The notes under the pieces are model-generated. The model was not told the DNA's origin and made no database searches. It saw nothing but the letters and a program-made list of their open reading frames with translations. Of a stretch of 64,000 nt of DNA, positions 1 to 10,463 are shown piece after piece. The stretch's first letter is position 1. Each line of letters starts with the position of its first letter. The DNA lies in NCBI RefSeq assembly GCF_001431525.1, contig NZ_LDJH01000006.1, positions 62,001-126,000 of the forward strand, in the 5' to 3' direction. The translations under genes and the position numbers were made by a program. This DNA is from Stenotrophomonas koreensis (GTDB lineage Bacteria > Pseudomonadota > Gammaproteobacteria > Xanthomonadales > Xanthomonadaceae).

Positions 1-1577
<1,577 letters not shown>

Positions 1578-1617
1578 CACTTTGTCGACGCAGGCCGCTG
1601 GCCTGCAGGGGCCGACC

Positions 1618-1623
1618 ATTGTA
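1618..1623 (-). promoter_or_regulatory. candidate -10 element of mutS
   Basis: The minus strand reads TACAAT followed by GG, the form of -10 hexamer seen before several genes here. It lies about 40 bases before the mutS ATG. No convincing -35 hexamer is visible. Confidence 0.4.
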
Positions 1624-1768
1624 GGGGAGGGGCCGGGAGCGGTGGCGATGGGCGCTGGAAGTGGCCGGGTAGCCTCCAGGAGCAGCAGGTGCACCGCAGC
1701 CGCTTGCCGCGTTGAGGCGACCTGCCCTGTAGTTGTCCACTGGCGCGGCAGGGGAGCGGCGGGTGCTG

Positions 1769-1795
1769 CAAAAACGCCGCCCTTGCGGGCGGCGT
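1769..1795 (-). terminator. intrinsic terminator after the betT-like gene
   Basis: On the minus strand an 8-bp GC-rich stem (arms GCCGCCC and GGGCGGC with flanking pairs) with a 4-base loop is followed by GTTTTT. It lies 15 bases beyond the stop of the BCCT transporter gene. This is a textbook rho-independent terminator. Confidence 0.88.
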
Positions 1796-1809
1796 CTGTA
1801 CATCGGGGC

Positions 1810-3786
1810 TCAGCGCACGTGGTCCAGGAACTGGCGGTGGCGTTCGTACTGGTCCAGCACGTCGTGGATCAGCTGCACCCGCGGCCAGCCCATCACGTCG
1901 TAGTCCTGGCCGCCTTCGCGCAGGTAGACCTCGGCGCGATAGTGGCGGGTGCCCTCCTTGACCGGGCGCCGGGGGTCCTGCAGGGCGAAACTGGGAGGGT
2001 CATACGGCTGGGGCCGCACGGCGTAGAAGAAGTCCATTTCCTCGCCGTGGCCGACCCGCAACAGGGCGCGGCCATCCTCGCCAAGGGTGACCTGCACCGG
2101 CAGTTCCTGCTTGCGCAGCTCGGCGGCCACTTCTTCCAGTGCCGGGATCACCTTGTCGGCAATGAAGCCGGTGACCTCGACCTTGAGCGGGTTGTGCGCC
2201 AGCAGGCGCAGGCGCGCGCGCCAGTCCTCGCTGGTGCCCGGAAGGATGCGCGCCTGACGCAGGATCGATCGTTTGGTCGCGTCCAGATGCATGGCCTTGA
2301 GCAGCCCCCAGCACATCAGGATCATGATCACGGTGAAGGGCAGGGCGCTGGCAATGGTGGCCGCCTGCAGCGACTCCAGCCCACCGGTCATCAGCAGGGC
2401 AATGGCCAGGCCACCGACCAGCATCGACCAGAAGATGCGCTGCCACAGCGGGGATTCCTCCTCCCCCTTGGAGGTGAGCATGTCGATGACCAGGGCACCG
2501 GAGTCTGCCGAGGTGACGAAGAACAGGGCCACCAGCAGCACGGCCAGCGATGAGGTGAGCAGGGTCATGGGCAGGTGCTCGAAGAAGGCGAACAGGGCAG
2601 TGGAACTGTCCGTCGACACTGTCTGCACCAGCTCCTCCAGGCCCTCCACGCGTACCATGTACAGCGCGGTATTGCCGTAGATGGTCATCCACAGGAAGGT
2701 GAAGCCCAGGGGCACCAGCAGGACACCGGCCACGAATTCGCGCACGCTGCGGCCGCGCGAGATGCGTGCGATGAACATGCCCACAAATGGTGACCAGGCA
2801 ATCCACCAGCCCCAGTAGAACAGGGTCCAGCCGCCCAGCCAGCCGGTGGGCTCGTAGGCGTACAGGTTGAAGGTCATCGAGAACAGCTGTGACACATACA
2901 TGCCGGTGTTCTGCACCAGGGTCTGCATCAGGTGGGCGGTGGGCCCGCATACCAGCACGAAGGCCAGCAGCATCACCGCCAGGACCATGTTCAGCTCGGA
3001 CAGGCGGCGCACCCCGCTGTCCAGCCCGGCCACCACCGAGCCCGTGGCCAGCAGGGTGATCAGCACGATCAGCCCCATCTGCACCACGGTGCTCACTTCC
3101 AGCCCGAACAGGTAGTTCAGGCCGGCATTGATCTGCATCACGCCCAGGCCCAGCGACGTGGCCAGGCCGAAGATCGTGCCCAGTGCGGCAAAGGTGTCCA
3201 CCGCATGGCCGATGGGCCCGTGGATACGGTTGCCGATCAACGGATACAGTGCCGAGCGGATGCGCAGCGGCAGGTTGTGGCGGTAGGCGAAGTAGGCCAG
3301 GGCCAGGGCCACCACCGCATAGATCGCCCAGGCATGGATGCCCCAGTGGAAGAAGGTGATGCGCATGGCCTGGCGGGCCGCGGCGGTGGATTCGGGGGTG
3401 CCGACCGGCGGTGTGGCGTAATGCATGATCGGCTCGGCCACGCCGAAGAACATCAGTCCGATGCCCATGCCTGCGGCAAACAGCATGGCAAACCAGGAGG
3501 CATAGCTGTAATCGGGCTGGCTGTGGTCCGGGCCCAACTTGAGCTGGCCATAACGGCTGAAGGCCAGGCTGATCACAAAGATCAGGAAGCCGGCCACGGC
3601 CAGCATGGTGAACCAGCCGGCATCATTGGCCGCCCAGGTCTTGGCCGCTGTGAACCAGCGGGTGGCCAGTTCGGGGGCGGCGATGGAGAAGGCGAGCAGG
3701 GCCAGAACACTGGCCGCGGTGGGAATGAACACCTGCGGAAGGATCCGCTGGCGGACGGGGGGCTGTTGCGGAGCAGGGCTCTGCAT
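1810..3786 (-). CDS. betT: BCCT-family choline/glycine-betaine transporter (BetT type)
   Basis: This inner-membrane secondary transporter probably imports choline, betaine or a related quaternary ammonium compound for osmoprotection. The product is 658 residues, close to E. coli BetT (677). About twelve hydrophobic segments fill the first ~510 residues. They include the glycine-rich stretch GMGIGL and the family signature with clustered Trp residues ([14 protein letters not shown]). A soluble C-terminal domain of roughly 140 residues follows, as in BetT-type rather than short BCCT members, where it is linked to osmotic activation. The start at 3786 is preceded by GGAGG at good spacing; an in-frame upstream extension lacks such a site. 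It lies 82 bases downstream of the porin-like gene on the same strand, so the two may be cotranscribed and give passage through both membranes. The substrate is inferred from the family only. Confidence 0.88.
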   Translation of the reverse strand: MQSPAPQQPPVRQRILPQVFIPTAASVLALLAFSIAAPELATRWFTAAKTWAANDAGWFTMLAVAGFLIFVISLAFSRYGQLKLGPDHSQPDYSYASWFAMLFAAGMGIGLMFFGVAEPIMHYATPPVGTPESTAAARQAMRITFFHWGIHAWAIYAVVALALAYFAYRHNLPLRIRSALYPLIGNRIHGPIGHAVDTFAALGTIFGLATSLGLGVMQINAGLNYLFGLEVSTVVQMGLIVLITLLATGSVVAGLDSGVRRLSELNMVLAVMLLAFVLVCGPTAHLMQTLVQNTGMYVSQLFSMTFNLYAYEPTGWLGGWTLFYWGWWIAWSPFVGMFIARISRGRSVREFVAGVLLVPLGFTFLWMTIYGNTALYMVRVEGLEELVQTVSTDSSTALFAFFEHLPMTLLTSSLAVLLVALFFVTSADSGALVIDMLTSKGEEESPLWQRIFWSMLVGGLAIALLMTGGLESLQAATIASALPFTVIMILMCWGLLKAMHLDATKRSILRQARILPGTSEDWRARLRLLAHNPLKVEVTGFIADKVIPALEEVAAELRKQELPVQVTLGEDGRALLRVGHGEEMDFFYAVRPQPYDPPSFALQDPRRPVKEGTRHYRAEVYLREGGQDYDVMGWPRVQLIHDVLDQYERHRQFLDHVR

Positions 3787-3868
3787 GGGTTCCTCCGTGG
3801 ATGTGGATGTGGATGTTGGGCCGTCAGGTGGGGGTGCCTGGCAGCAGGGTGCCAACGATGGCGAGGGC

Positions 3869-4993
3869 TCAGAAATAGAAGCCTATGTTCACGTTCAGGC
3901 GCGAATGCCAGCGTGAGGGTGAGCCGTCATCGATGCCGATGCCCGGACCGCCGGCGAACCACATGTTGTTGCCGGCAATCCAGTCCACATAGGTGACCAT
4001 GGGCCCCTTGTGCAGGCTGCAGCCGGTGACATTCTGCCACGAGTTGCGCAGGCCCGGCTGGCTGCCCAGCGGGCGGGTCATGCTCAGGTTGTTGTAGCAG
4101 GTCAGTTGTTCCAGCCTGCCGACCGCGCCGAAGTCGTAGGCCAGGTTGGCGGTGGGCACATCGGCATGGGCGGCCACCTCGAACGGTGCCTGGAAGGCAG
4201 ACAGGGCGATGCGCTGGCCGGGCACGTCATGCCGGTAGCGGGCCCATTGCAGCTGGGTGGTCCATGGCCCGTGCTGCCACTGCGCGTGGACGGCTGCAGC
4301 GTACTGGCGATGGTGCTGGCGGCTGTGGATGTCCTGCAGCCGGCCGACAAGGCCGGAAGCTCCCAGCAACCACTGGCTGCCGGTGTCGCCGCCGCGGTGT
4401 TCGATGCGGGCATGTACACGGTCTCGCTCGCGGTAGGGCAGGGCGTCGGTGGCGGCGATGTCGAAGGAGTAGCGCCCGTAGCGGCGGGCATCGCCGTATT
4501 CATCGCCACTGAACCAGCCCAGATGCCACTGGGTGCTGCCGTGTTGCCGGCTCAGCACCAGGCCGGGGTCGTAGTCATCCTCCAGCCCGAGGTAGTAGCC
4601 GGAACCGAACCAGAAACTGTGCGAGGCGGTAGGCAACAGGCCAAAGGGTACCTGCTGGATGCCGGCTTTCAGGGCCGTGTCCGGAGTGAATTGCCAGCCC
4701 AGCCAGGCGTGGTGGATGGCATCGAAGCCGTCGTACCAGCGGTACTGGGCAGAAAAGGACAGAGGGCCGGTGCCGGCTTTCAGGTCGGCGCGCAGAAGTT
4801 CCAGGTCGATGCCGTCGGTGGAGCCGTAATCCAGCCAGCCGTAGTTGAAACGGATGGCGCCGCCGACGTCCAGATAGCTGTCTTTTTCTGTGCTGTTTTC
4901 GGCCATTGCGTTTCCGGTGAAACCTCCGGAAAGGGTGGCCGCGATGATCAGGGGGAGAGTCCTCACGAGCAGTTGCTGTGCCTCCATCTTCAT
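3869..4993 (-). CDS. outer-membrane porin-like protein
   Basis: The 374-residue product has an N-terminal signal peptide with a hydrophobic core and a likely cut after AMA (about residue 31). A body rich in alternating polar and aromatic residues follows, ending in Gly-Phe-Tyr-Phe. A terminal Phe on an amphipathic strand is the usual outer-membrane beta-barrel insertion signal. The overall pattern resembles diffuse porin families (phosphate-selective-porin-like), but no specific family signature is recognised, so the substrate is unknown. Two methionines (4993 and 4987) could start it and neither has a strong ribosome-binding site. It is followed after 82 bases by the BetT-like gene on the same strand, which suggests a role in letting quaternary amines or another osmolyte across the outer membrane; this is inference. 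An inverted repeat lies just upstream (5030-5068). Confidence 0.68.
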   Translation of the reverse strand: MKMEAQQLLVRTLPLIIAATLSGGFTGNAMAENSTEKDSYLDVGGAIRFNYGWLDYGSTDGIDLELLRADLKAGTGPLSFSAQYRWYDGFDAIHHAWLGWQFTPDTALKAGIQQVPFGLLPTASHSFWFGSGYYLGLEDDYDPGLVLSRQHGSTQWHLGWFSGDEYGDARRYGRYSFDIAATDALPYRERDRVHARIEHRGGDTGSQWLLGASGLVGRLQDIHSRQHHRQYAAAVHAQWQHGPWTTQLQWARYRHDVPGQRIALSAFQAPFEVAAHADVPTANLAYDFGAVGRLEQLTCYNNLSMTRPLGSQPGLRNSWQNVTGCSLHKGPMVTYVDWIAGNNMWFAGGPGIGIDDGSPSRWHSRLNVNIGFYF

Positions 4994-5029
4994 TGCTGAA
5001 AACGGCCTAGTTTAGCGCCAACGGGCTTT

Positions 5030-5068
5030 TCCCCTGAAATTTTTCGAGTTTTTCACCATTTCAGGGGA
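5030..5068. promoter_or_regulatory. 11-bp inverted repeat upstream of the porin-like gene
   Basis: Two perfect 11-base arms (TCCCCTGAAAT and its complement) at 5030-5040 and 5058-5068 are separated by 17 bases, so the arm centres are about 28 bases (nearly three helical turns) apart. The block lies 37 to 75 bases upstream of the porin-like start. It could be an operator for a regulator binding two half-sites. On the plus strand it is followed by ATTTTTT, so a terminator-like hairpin is possible, although no plus-strand gene precedes it. Confidence 0.45.
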
Positions 5069-5236
5069 TTTTTTGCGGATTTCCTGCTGGCTTGCTGACC
5101 CGGCCTGCGCCTGCGGGGTGCTCCCGGTGCGGGCTGTGCCAAGCCATCATCATGCCTGGAACCCGGGGCGCAGGCTGTCGATGGGCGGGCCTGGCCGGGG
5201 TATTGCTCGAGGGTGTCTTGTTGTGCTGATATCGGC

Positions 5237-5896
5237 TCAGTCGCGTGGCGGATGCCCGGCCAGGGTGCGCGCGCCGGTAATGATCATCCGGATCATGTGG
5301 CTCATCTGCACGATCAGCTCTTCATCCCGGGTCGGCGGCAGGTCCAGGGCCGTGCTGCCCATGGCAAATACCAGCCGGGTGATGGCCTTGGCGGCCAGTG
5401 CCGGTTCCAGCAGCACCGCGCCGTTGTCGGCGGCGGCCAGCCGGATCAGGTCGCGTTGCAGCTCGTCTTCAAAGTAGTTGAGCTGGCGGTCCACTGCCTG
5501 CTTGTAGGCATCGGAGCCGGCGGTGCCCTCACGCAGCAGTACATGCATCAACTTGTCGTCGGCACGCAGCTGTTCCATGAAGGTTTCCACCGACAGCCGC
5601 ACCACGCCGCGGTCGGAGCCGGCCGCGCGCTGCCGTGCCTGGCCGATGATCGTGCGCAGTGACTGCCCGGCCCGTTCGATCAGCGCGACGGTCAGCTCGT
5701 CCATGTCGCGGAACTGGCGGTAGAACGAGTTCGGGGCGATGCCCGCCTCACGGGCGACCTCGCGCAGGCTCAGGGTCGAGACACTGCGGTGCGGCCCGAT
5801 CAGTGCCAGGGCGGCAGCGAGCAGGTCGTCACGGGAAATGCCAGCCTTGCGCGGCGCTGGCGTATCGAGGTCGTTGGCCGGGGCGTGGGATGTCAT
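5237..5896 (-). CDS. fabR: TetR-family fatty-acid repressor, DesT/FabR type
   Basis: A 219-residue regulator with an N-terminal TetR helix-turn-helix. The recognition region LSLREVAREAGIAPNSFYR is nearly identical to that of E. coli FabR and Pseudomonas DesT, and similarity to FabR (SVETFMEQL, LLRE) continues through the ligand-binding half. FabR/DesT proteins sense the saturated/unsaturated acyl balance and repress unsaturated-fatty-acid genes. It is divergent from a reductase-desaturase operon, the same partners as in P. aeruginosa desT-desCB, so DesT-like function is the best call. The start is uncertain: ATG 5896 or ATG 5920 (227 residues). A TATCAT hexamer at 5923-5928 ends only 2 bases before 5920, so transcription would begin downstream of that ATG, which favours 5896. 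Neither start has a clear Shine-Dalgarno sequence. Confidence 0.85.
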   Translation of the reverse strand: MTSHAPANDLDTPAPRKAGISRDDLLAAALALIGPHRSVSTLSLREVAREAGIAPNSFYRQFRDMDELTVALIERAGQSLRTIIGQARQRAAGSDRGVVRLSVETFMEQLRADDKLMHVLLREGTAGSDAYKQAVDRQLNYFEDELQRDLIRLAAADNGAVLLEPALAAKAITRLVFAMGSTALDLPPTRDEELIVQMSHMIRMIITGARTLAGHPPRD

Positions 5897-5922
5897 CGGG
5901 GCAATCGCGGTTATCAGCATGA

Positions 5923-5928
5923 ATGATA
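5923..5928 (-). promoter_or_regulatory. candidate -10 element of the fabR/desT gene
   Basis: The minus strand reads TATCAT here. A start about 7 bases downstream would leave a leader of about 20 bases before the ATG at 5896. The palindromic operator at 5942-5955 sits where the -35 region would be. Confidence 0.4.
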
Positions 5929-5941
5929 GCGCGCCTGTGAA

Positions 5942-5967
5942 TATACAGATGTATACACGCCTGTATG
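5942..5967. promoter_or_regulatory. candidate DesT/FabR operator between divergent promoters
   Basis: A 14-base palindrome (TATACA, GA, TGTATA) lies at 5942-5955. It overlaps a second imperfect copy made of TATACA at 5952-5957 and TGTATG at 5962-5967. The block lies between the -10 hexamers of the divergent regulator and the desaturase operon and covers both -35 positions, as expected for an operator that represses both directions. Confidence 0.55.
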
Positions 5968-5975
5968 TGTGGCCG

Positions 5976-5981
5976 TATAGT
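5976..5981 (+). promoter_or_regulatory. candidate -10 of the desaturase operon, implying a leaderless mRNA
   Basis: TATAGT ends 8 bases before the ATG at 5990, so transcription would start at or within a base or two of the start codon. No Shine-Dalgarno sequence is present before that ATG. Both facts fit a leaderless transcript. Confidence 0.45.
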
Positions 5982-5989
5982 CGCCACCC

Positions 5990-7051
5990 ATGAAATACCG
6001 CTACCACAACCCGACGCCGCCGCCGATTCCGTGGGTCACTGAAGCCTTCTTTGATTTCTGGTCGACCCGCGTGCATCCGTTGTGGACCCTGCGCCGGCCG
6101 CTGGCCCGGCTGGTCAGCCGGCGTGCCGAAGGTTCGGCCGCGGTCACCCTGGTGCTCCAGCCCAACCGCCATTTCAGCGGCCTGCGTGCCGGCCAGCACA
6201 TCAATCTCAGTGTCCAGGTCGATGGCCGCCTGATCACCCGTTCCTACAGCCCGACCGTGCTGGCCGATGGCCGGTTGGAAATCACCGCCAAGCTGGTCAA
6301 GGGCGGCAAGGTCAGTGCGTTGCTGGCCGGTGGCCTGCCGATCGGCGCGACCCTGGCCATCAGCCCGGCGTTCGGGCAGATGGTGGTGGCCGATGATGCC
6401 CGCCAGCCGTTGCTGCTGCTGGCCGCCGGCAGTGGCATCACGCCGATGCGCGCGCTGTTGCGCCAGCTCGATGCGGCCGGCATGCCGGTGGCGGTGGACC
6501 TGGTCTACTGGGTGCGTCAGCGCAGCGAGCAGTGCTTTGCCGGAGAACTGGCGGCACTGGCGGCGCGCCACCGCGGTTTCCGTTACCAGCTGGCCGTTAC
6601 CGGCGATGACCCGGAACCGGCACCACGGGTGGACGGGTTTGATTTTTCCGGGATTGCCGGGCTGGCCGCACGCCGGGTACTGGCCTGTGGCCCCGCCGGT
6701 TTCGTGCAGGCGGCCGGGCAGCGCCTGGATGGCCAGGTGGCCGACTTCCAGGCCGAGGCGTTCAGCCTGCCGCCCATCGATGACGCCGCCGACGGCGAGG
6801 TCGAGCTGCAGCTGGCACGCAGCGGCCAGCGCCTGCGGATCCCGCGCGGCACCCCGCTGCTGGCTGCGCTGGAGGCGCAGGGCATCCACCCGCCGGCCGG
6901 CTGCCGGATGGGCGTGTGCAATACCTGCACCTGCGAAAAGCGTGAAGGCGTGGTGCGCAATGTCCTCAATGGCGATGTCACCGCCGAGCCGTCCACGGCC
7001 ATCAAACTGTGCGTGAACCGCGCCAGTACCGACCTGATTCTGGAGTTGTAA
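5990..7051 (+). CDS. desC: ferredoxin reductase, electron donor to the desaturase (DesC type)
   Basis: A 353-residue flavin and iron-sulfur reductase that should pass electrons from NAD(P)H to the membrane desaturase encoded next. An FAD-binding domain carries RSYSP (about residues 84-88), a nucleotide-binding domain carries the GSGITPMR loop (about 147-154), and a C-terminal plant-type 2Fe-2S domain carries the clustered cysteines of GCRMGVCNTC plus a distal Cys in KLCVN. This order is that of DesC-like and other oxygenase reductases. It is separated by two bases from the desaturase gene and is surely cotranscribed. The start has no ribosome-binding site and sits directly behind a -10-like hexamer, which suggests leaderless translation. 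The divergent DesT/FabR repressor is its likely regulator. Confidence 0.9.
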   Translation: MKYRYHNPTPPPIPWVTEAFFDFWSTRVHPLWTLRRPLARLVSRRAEGSAAVTLVLQPNRHFSGLRAGQHINLSVQVDGRLITRSYSPTVLADGRLEITAKLVKGGKVSALLAGGLPIGATLAISPAFGQMVVADDARQPLLLLAAGSGITPMRALLRQLDAAGMPVAVDLVYWVRQRSEQCFAGELAALAARHRGFRYQLAVTGDDPEPAPRVDGFDFSGIAGLAARRVLACGPAGFVQAAGQRLDGQVADFQAEAFSLPPIDDAADGEVELQLARSGQRLRIPRGTPLLAALEAQGIHPPAGCRMGVCNTCTCEKREGVVRNVLNGDVTAEPSTAIKLCVNRASTDLILEL

Positions 7052-7053
7052 GC

Positions 7054-8184
7054 ATGTCTTCGGTAAACAACCGCCCCCTGACCCCGGCCGAGCTGGAGGC
7101 CTTCGGCAACGAGCTCGATGCGCTGCGTGCGCGCCATGTCGCCACCCTGGGTGATGCCGACGCCCGCTATATCCGCAAGGTCGAAGCGGCCGTGCGCTGG
7201 ATCGGCGTGGCCGGCCGTGTGCTGCTGTATGTGGCCGCCTTCTCGCCACTGTTTGCACCGCTGCTGTTGTGGCCGGCGGGCATCCTCGGCGCGCTGCTGC
7301 TGGGACTGTCCAAGATCCTGGAAAACATGGAGCTGGCCCACAACGTGATGCACGGCCAGTACGACTGGATGGGCGATCCGGCGCTGCAGGGCAAGACCTA
7401 CGAATGGGACATTGCCGGCACCTCGGAAAGCTGGCGCAAGACCCACAACTTCAGCCACCACACCTATACCAACGTGCGAGGCCTGGACGATGACATCGGT
7501 TACGGCCTGCTGCGCATCTTCCCGGAGCAGCGCTGGCACCCGTTCTTCCTGTTCCAGCCGCTGATCGCGATCATCTTTGCGCTGTATTTCCAGTGGGGCA
7601 TCGCCATCCAGGACCTGCGCCTTGGCCGGCTGTTCCTGGGCAAGGCCACCGTGGGCCAGCTGTGGAAGCAGTCGGCGCCGGTGCGGCGCAAGGTGACCAA
7701 GCAGCTGCTCAAGGACTACGTGCTGTTCCCGGCGCTGGCCGGCCCGTTCTTCCTGACCGTGGTGCTGGGCAACCTGGTGGCCAACGGCATGCGCAACGTC
7801 TGGACCTACGTGGTGATCTTCTGCGGCCACTTCACCGCCGATGCCGAAACCTTCCCGAAGGAGTGCGTACAGAACGAAAGCCGCGGCCACTGGTACCTGC
7901 GCCAGCTGCGTGGCTCGTCCAACCTGACCGGTGGCAAGTGGATGCACATCCTCACCGGCAACCTGTCCCACCAGATCGAGCACCACTTCTACCCGGATGT
8001 GCCGGCCAACCGCTATGCGGCGATGGCGGTGGAAGTGCGCCAGATCTGCGAGCGCTACGGCCAGCACTACAACACCGGCTCCATGGCCCGCCAGTTCGGC
8101 CAGGTGGTCTGGCGCATCCTGCGCCATTCGCTGCCGAGCAAGCCGGCAGCCCGCCCTGCGCTGGTCGCCGAAGCGGCGCACTGA
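7054..8184 (+). CDS. desB: membrane acyl-CoA/acyl-lipid fatty acid desaturase (DesB type)
   Basis: A 376-residue integral-membrane di-iron desaturase that introduces a double bond into acyl chains, most likely delta-9 on acyl-CoA as for P. aeruginosa DesB. All three histidine boxes that bind the di-iron centre are present: HNVMH, HNFSHH and HQIEHH. Hydrophobic segments lie before the first box and between the second and third. The ATG at 7054 directly follows the reductase stop; an in-frame ATG at 7009 lies inside the reductase gene and is less likely. Reductase and desaturase form a two-gene operon divergent from a DesT/FabR repressor, so the pair probably tunes membrane fluidity by modifying existing saturated chains. 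A strong hairpin terminator follows at 8203. Confidence 0.93.
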   Translation: MSSVNNRPLTPAELEAFGNELDALRARHVATLGDADARYIRKVEAAVRWIGVAGRVLLYVAAFSPLFAPLLLWPAGILGALLLGLSKILENMELAHNVMHGQYDWMGDPALQGKTYEWDIAGTSESWRKTHNFSHHTYTNVRGLDDDIGYGLLRIFPEQRWHPFFLFQPLIAIIFALYFQWGIAIQDLRLGRLFLGKATVGQLWKQSAPVRRKVTKQLLKDYVLFPALAGPFFLTVVLGNLVANGMRNVWTYVVIFCGHFTADAETFPKECVQNESRGHWYLRQLRGSSNLTGGKWMHILTGNLSHQIEHHFYPDVPANRYAAMAVEVRQICERYGQHYNTGSMARQFGQVVWRILRHSLPSKPAARPALVAEAAH

Positions 8185-8202
8185 GCGGCAGCCAGCGCAG
8201 TC

Positions 8203-8237
8203 AACAGCAAACCCGCGCCTGGCGCGGGTTTGCTGTT
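8203..8237 (+). terminator. terminator of the desaturase operon
   Basis: A near-perfect inverted repeat with arms 8203-8219 and 8221-8237 begins 18 bases after the desB stop and ends in GTTT. The stem core is AACCCGCGC paired with GCGCGGGTT. Confidence 0.85.
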
Positions 8238-8318
8238 TCCGGCAATTGGCTTGGCGATGTTCAAGTCCTGGGCAGTGTGGCCGCTCTGCGCTGCAATCCC
8301 CGCTTCCCGGTTACCTGC

Positions 8319-10404
8319 ATGCGTATCGGCCACAAACTTACTGCCGGCTTCCTGCTGGTCATTGCGCTCATGGTGGCGCTTACCGTGGTCGGCATCATCC
8401 AGGTCAACCGGATTGATGCAGCGCTTACCCAGATCAATGAGGTCAGCAGCGTCAAACAGCGCCATGCCATCGATTTCCGCGGCAGCGTGCATGACCGCGC
8501 CATTGCCCTGCGCGATGTGGTGATGCTCGAGGATGGGCCATCCCGTCAGCAGGCACTGGCCGGTATCGATGCTCTGACGGCAGATTACCAGCGTGCCGCC
8601 AAGGCGCTGGATGAGGTGCTGGCGCGCGATGCCGATGCGCAGGATCACCCGTTGCTGCAGGCCATCCAGCTGAAACAGCAGCAGGTGGAGCCGGGAGTTG
8701 CGCGGGTGCGCGAACTGCGCCAGCTCGGGGCGCTGCCGCAAGACATGGCCGCTGCCATGGACGAGGTGCGTCCGGGCCTGGTGGACTGGCTGGCCAGCAT
8801 CAATGCCTTCATCCGCTGGCAGGAAGAAAAAGGCCGCCAGGCCGCCGACCAGGCGCGCGATGTGGCCGCAGGGTTTGCCTGGTTGATGATCGGCGCCACG
8901 GTACTGGCCCTGGTGGTTGGTCTGATCATTGCCCGCCTGGTGGGCGCACAGGTGGTGGGTGCCTTCGGCGATACGGCGCGTGTGGCCGAGCGGATCAGTC
9001 ATGGCGATCTGGATTTCGACATCCCCGCGGCCAAGGGACGGGACGAGGTGGCGCAGCTGCGTGCAGCGATGGCGCGTATGAAGCAGCGGCTGGTGGATGT
9101 GGTTCAGGCACAGTCGGAGATGGAACGGCAGCACGCCGCCGGTGCGATGGATTACCGTATCGATTCGACGCTTTTTCCCGGCCAGTTCGCGCGCATGGTC
9201 GAGCAGACCAACATGCTGGTAGCGGTGCATGTGCGTACCGAGAACGAATTGGCGCACCTGATGTCGCGATACGCCGAAGGCGACTTGAGCGAGGACATGC
9301 CGCGCTTGCCGGGCCAGATGGCAGCACTCAGTACCCACATGGATGGGGTGAAGGCCAATCTGATGCGCCTGCATGACGCCATCCAGCATCTGGCTGGCGC
9401 AGCGGCAGCCGGTGATTTCAGCCAGCGCGGAGATGCGCAGGCCTTTGATCATGACTTTCGTGCAATGGTCGAGCAGCTCAATGCCCTGATGGCCACCGTG
9501 GATGGCCATCTGGAACAGCAGTCCGGTTTCCTGCGCGCGCTTGCGTCGGGCGATCTGGGCGCGCGCCTGGCCGGCGCAGCGCAAGGTGTCTTTGCCCGCA
9601 TCCAGCACGATGCCAATGTCTCGGCCGGCAATCTGGCGCAGATGGTGCGCGCCATTGTGGATGTGGCCCGCGGCGTGGAGGCCTCTGCCAACCAGCTGCT
9701 GGGTGACAGCAGTGCCATGGCCCCACGACAGCGCCCGCCAGGCGCAGGCCCTGCAGGCCGCTGCAGCCGGCCTGGGCGCACTGGCGCTGGCCATCCAGGA
9801 CAACGCTGGCCAGGCCAGCGAGGCTGATGCCCTGGCAGGTAGCGCTGCCGGAGGGGCGCGCAGCAATGGTCAGCGCATGGAGCGTGCGGTGGGCCAGATG
9901 CAGGCCATTGCCCGGACGTCGGCACGGATGGTGGATATCGTTTCGGTCATCGATGGCCTGGCATTCCGCATCAACCTGCTGGCGCTCAATGCGGCCGTTG
10001 AAGCTGCCCGTGCCGGCGAGCATGGGCGTGGTTTTGCCGTTGTGGCCGACGAGGTGCGCCAGTTGGCCCAGCGTGAGGGCACATCGGCCAAGGACATCCG
10101 CACGCTGATTGATCTATCGCGCCAGCAGGTATCTGGAGGCGTGGCCGAGGTGGAGGACAGTGGCAAGCAGCTGGGCGACCTGGTGCGTGACATCGCAGCT
10201 GTCAGCGAGCGCATGACGCACCTGGCACAGGCAGCGCAGCGTCAGGGCCAGGAGGCTGTCGGACTGGGGGCAACCGTCACCACGGTCCTGCAGGCGACCG
10301 AGGTGATGGTGGACAGCACCCAGCGCGCCTGCCTGCAGTCCGAGCAGGTACGTTCGCTGGGTCAGTCGTTGTTGCAGGCGGCATCACGCTTCCGCCTGCC
10401 CTGA
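8319..10404 (+). pseudogene. methyl-accepting chemotaxis protein, frameshifted in a C4 run
   Basis: The frame from 8319 encodes an N-terminal membrane helix (about residues 7-29), a four-helix-bundle-type periplasmic domain, a second membrane helix (about 187-209) and HAMP-like repeats, then ends at 9827 in a non-homologous tail. The signalling domain continues in the +1 frame and stops at 10404. The break is at the CCCC run 9721-9724: removing one C joins the frames (SSAMA to HDSARQAQAL) into about 694 residues. The methyl-accepting hairpin is recognisable (LALNAAVEAARAGEHGRGFAVVADEVR) but deviates from the usual GIAFQTN and QRSA (GLAFRIN and QREGTS), so it may already be diverging. A sequencing error in the C run would make this an intact gene. 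No che genes are nearby. Confidence 0.8.
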
Positions 10405-10415
10405 TCGGCACAGGC

Positions 10416-10447
10416 GCCTGCCCGGCAGGACAGCTTGCCGGGCAGGC
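10416..10447. terminator. bidirectional hairpin between convergent genes
   Basis: Two perfect 12-base arms (GCCTGCCCGGCA and its complement) enclose an 8-base loop between the stops of the chemoreceptor and the diguanylate cyclase. There is no strong U tract, so termination is inferred from position and stem strength. Confidence 0.65.
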
Positions 10448-10463
10448 AGGCCTGCAAGTGGCC

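Noticed and set aside
3795..3816. GTGGAT hexamer repeats before betT
   Set aside because: Only about three short units; likely chance, with no link to a regulatory function that I can support.
5237..7258. A 673-residue minus-strand reading frame covering the regulator and the opposite strand of desC
   Set aside because: Only its last 219 residues are the TetR protein. The rest is the antisense of the reductase gene, which has its own clear motifs.
9715..9735. Programmed frameshifting in the chemoreceptor
   Set aside because: There is no slippery heptamer with a stimulatory stem, and this family is not known to use frameshifting. Mutation or base-call error is simpler.
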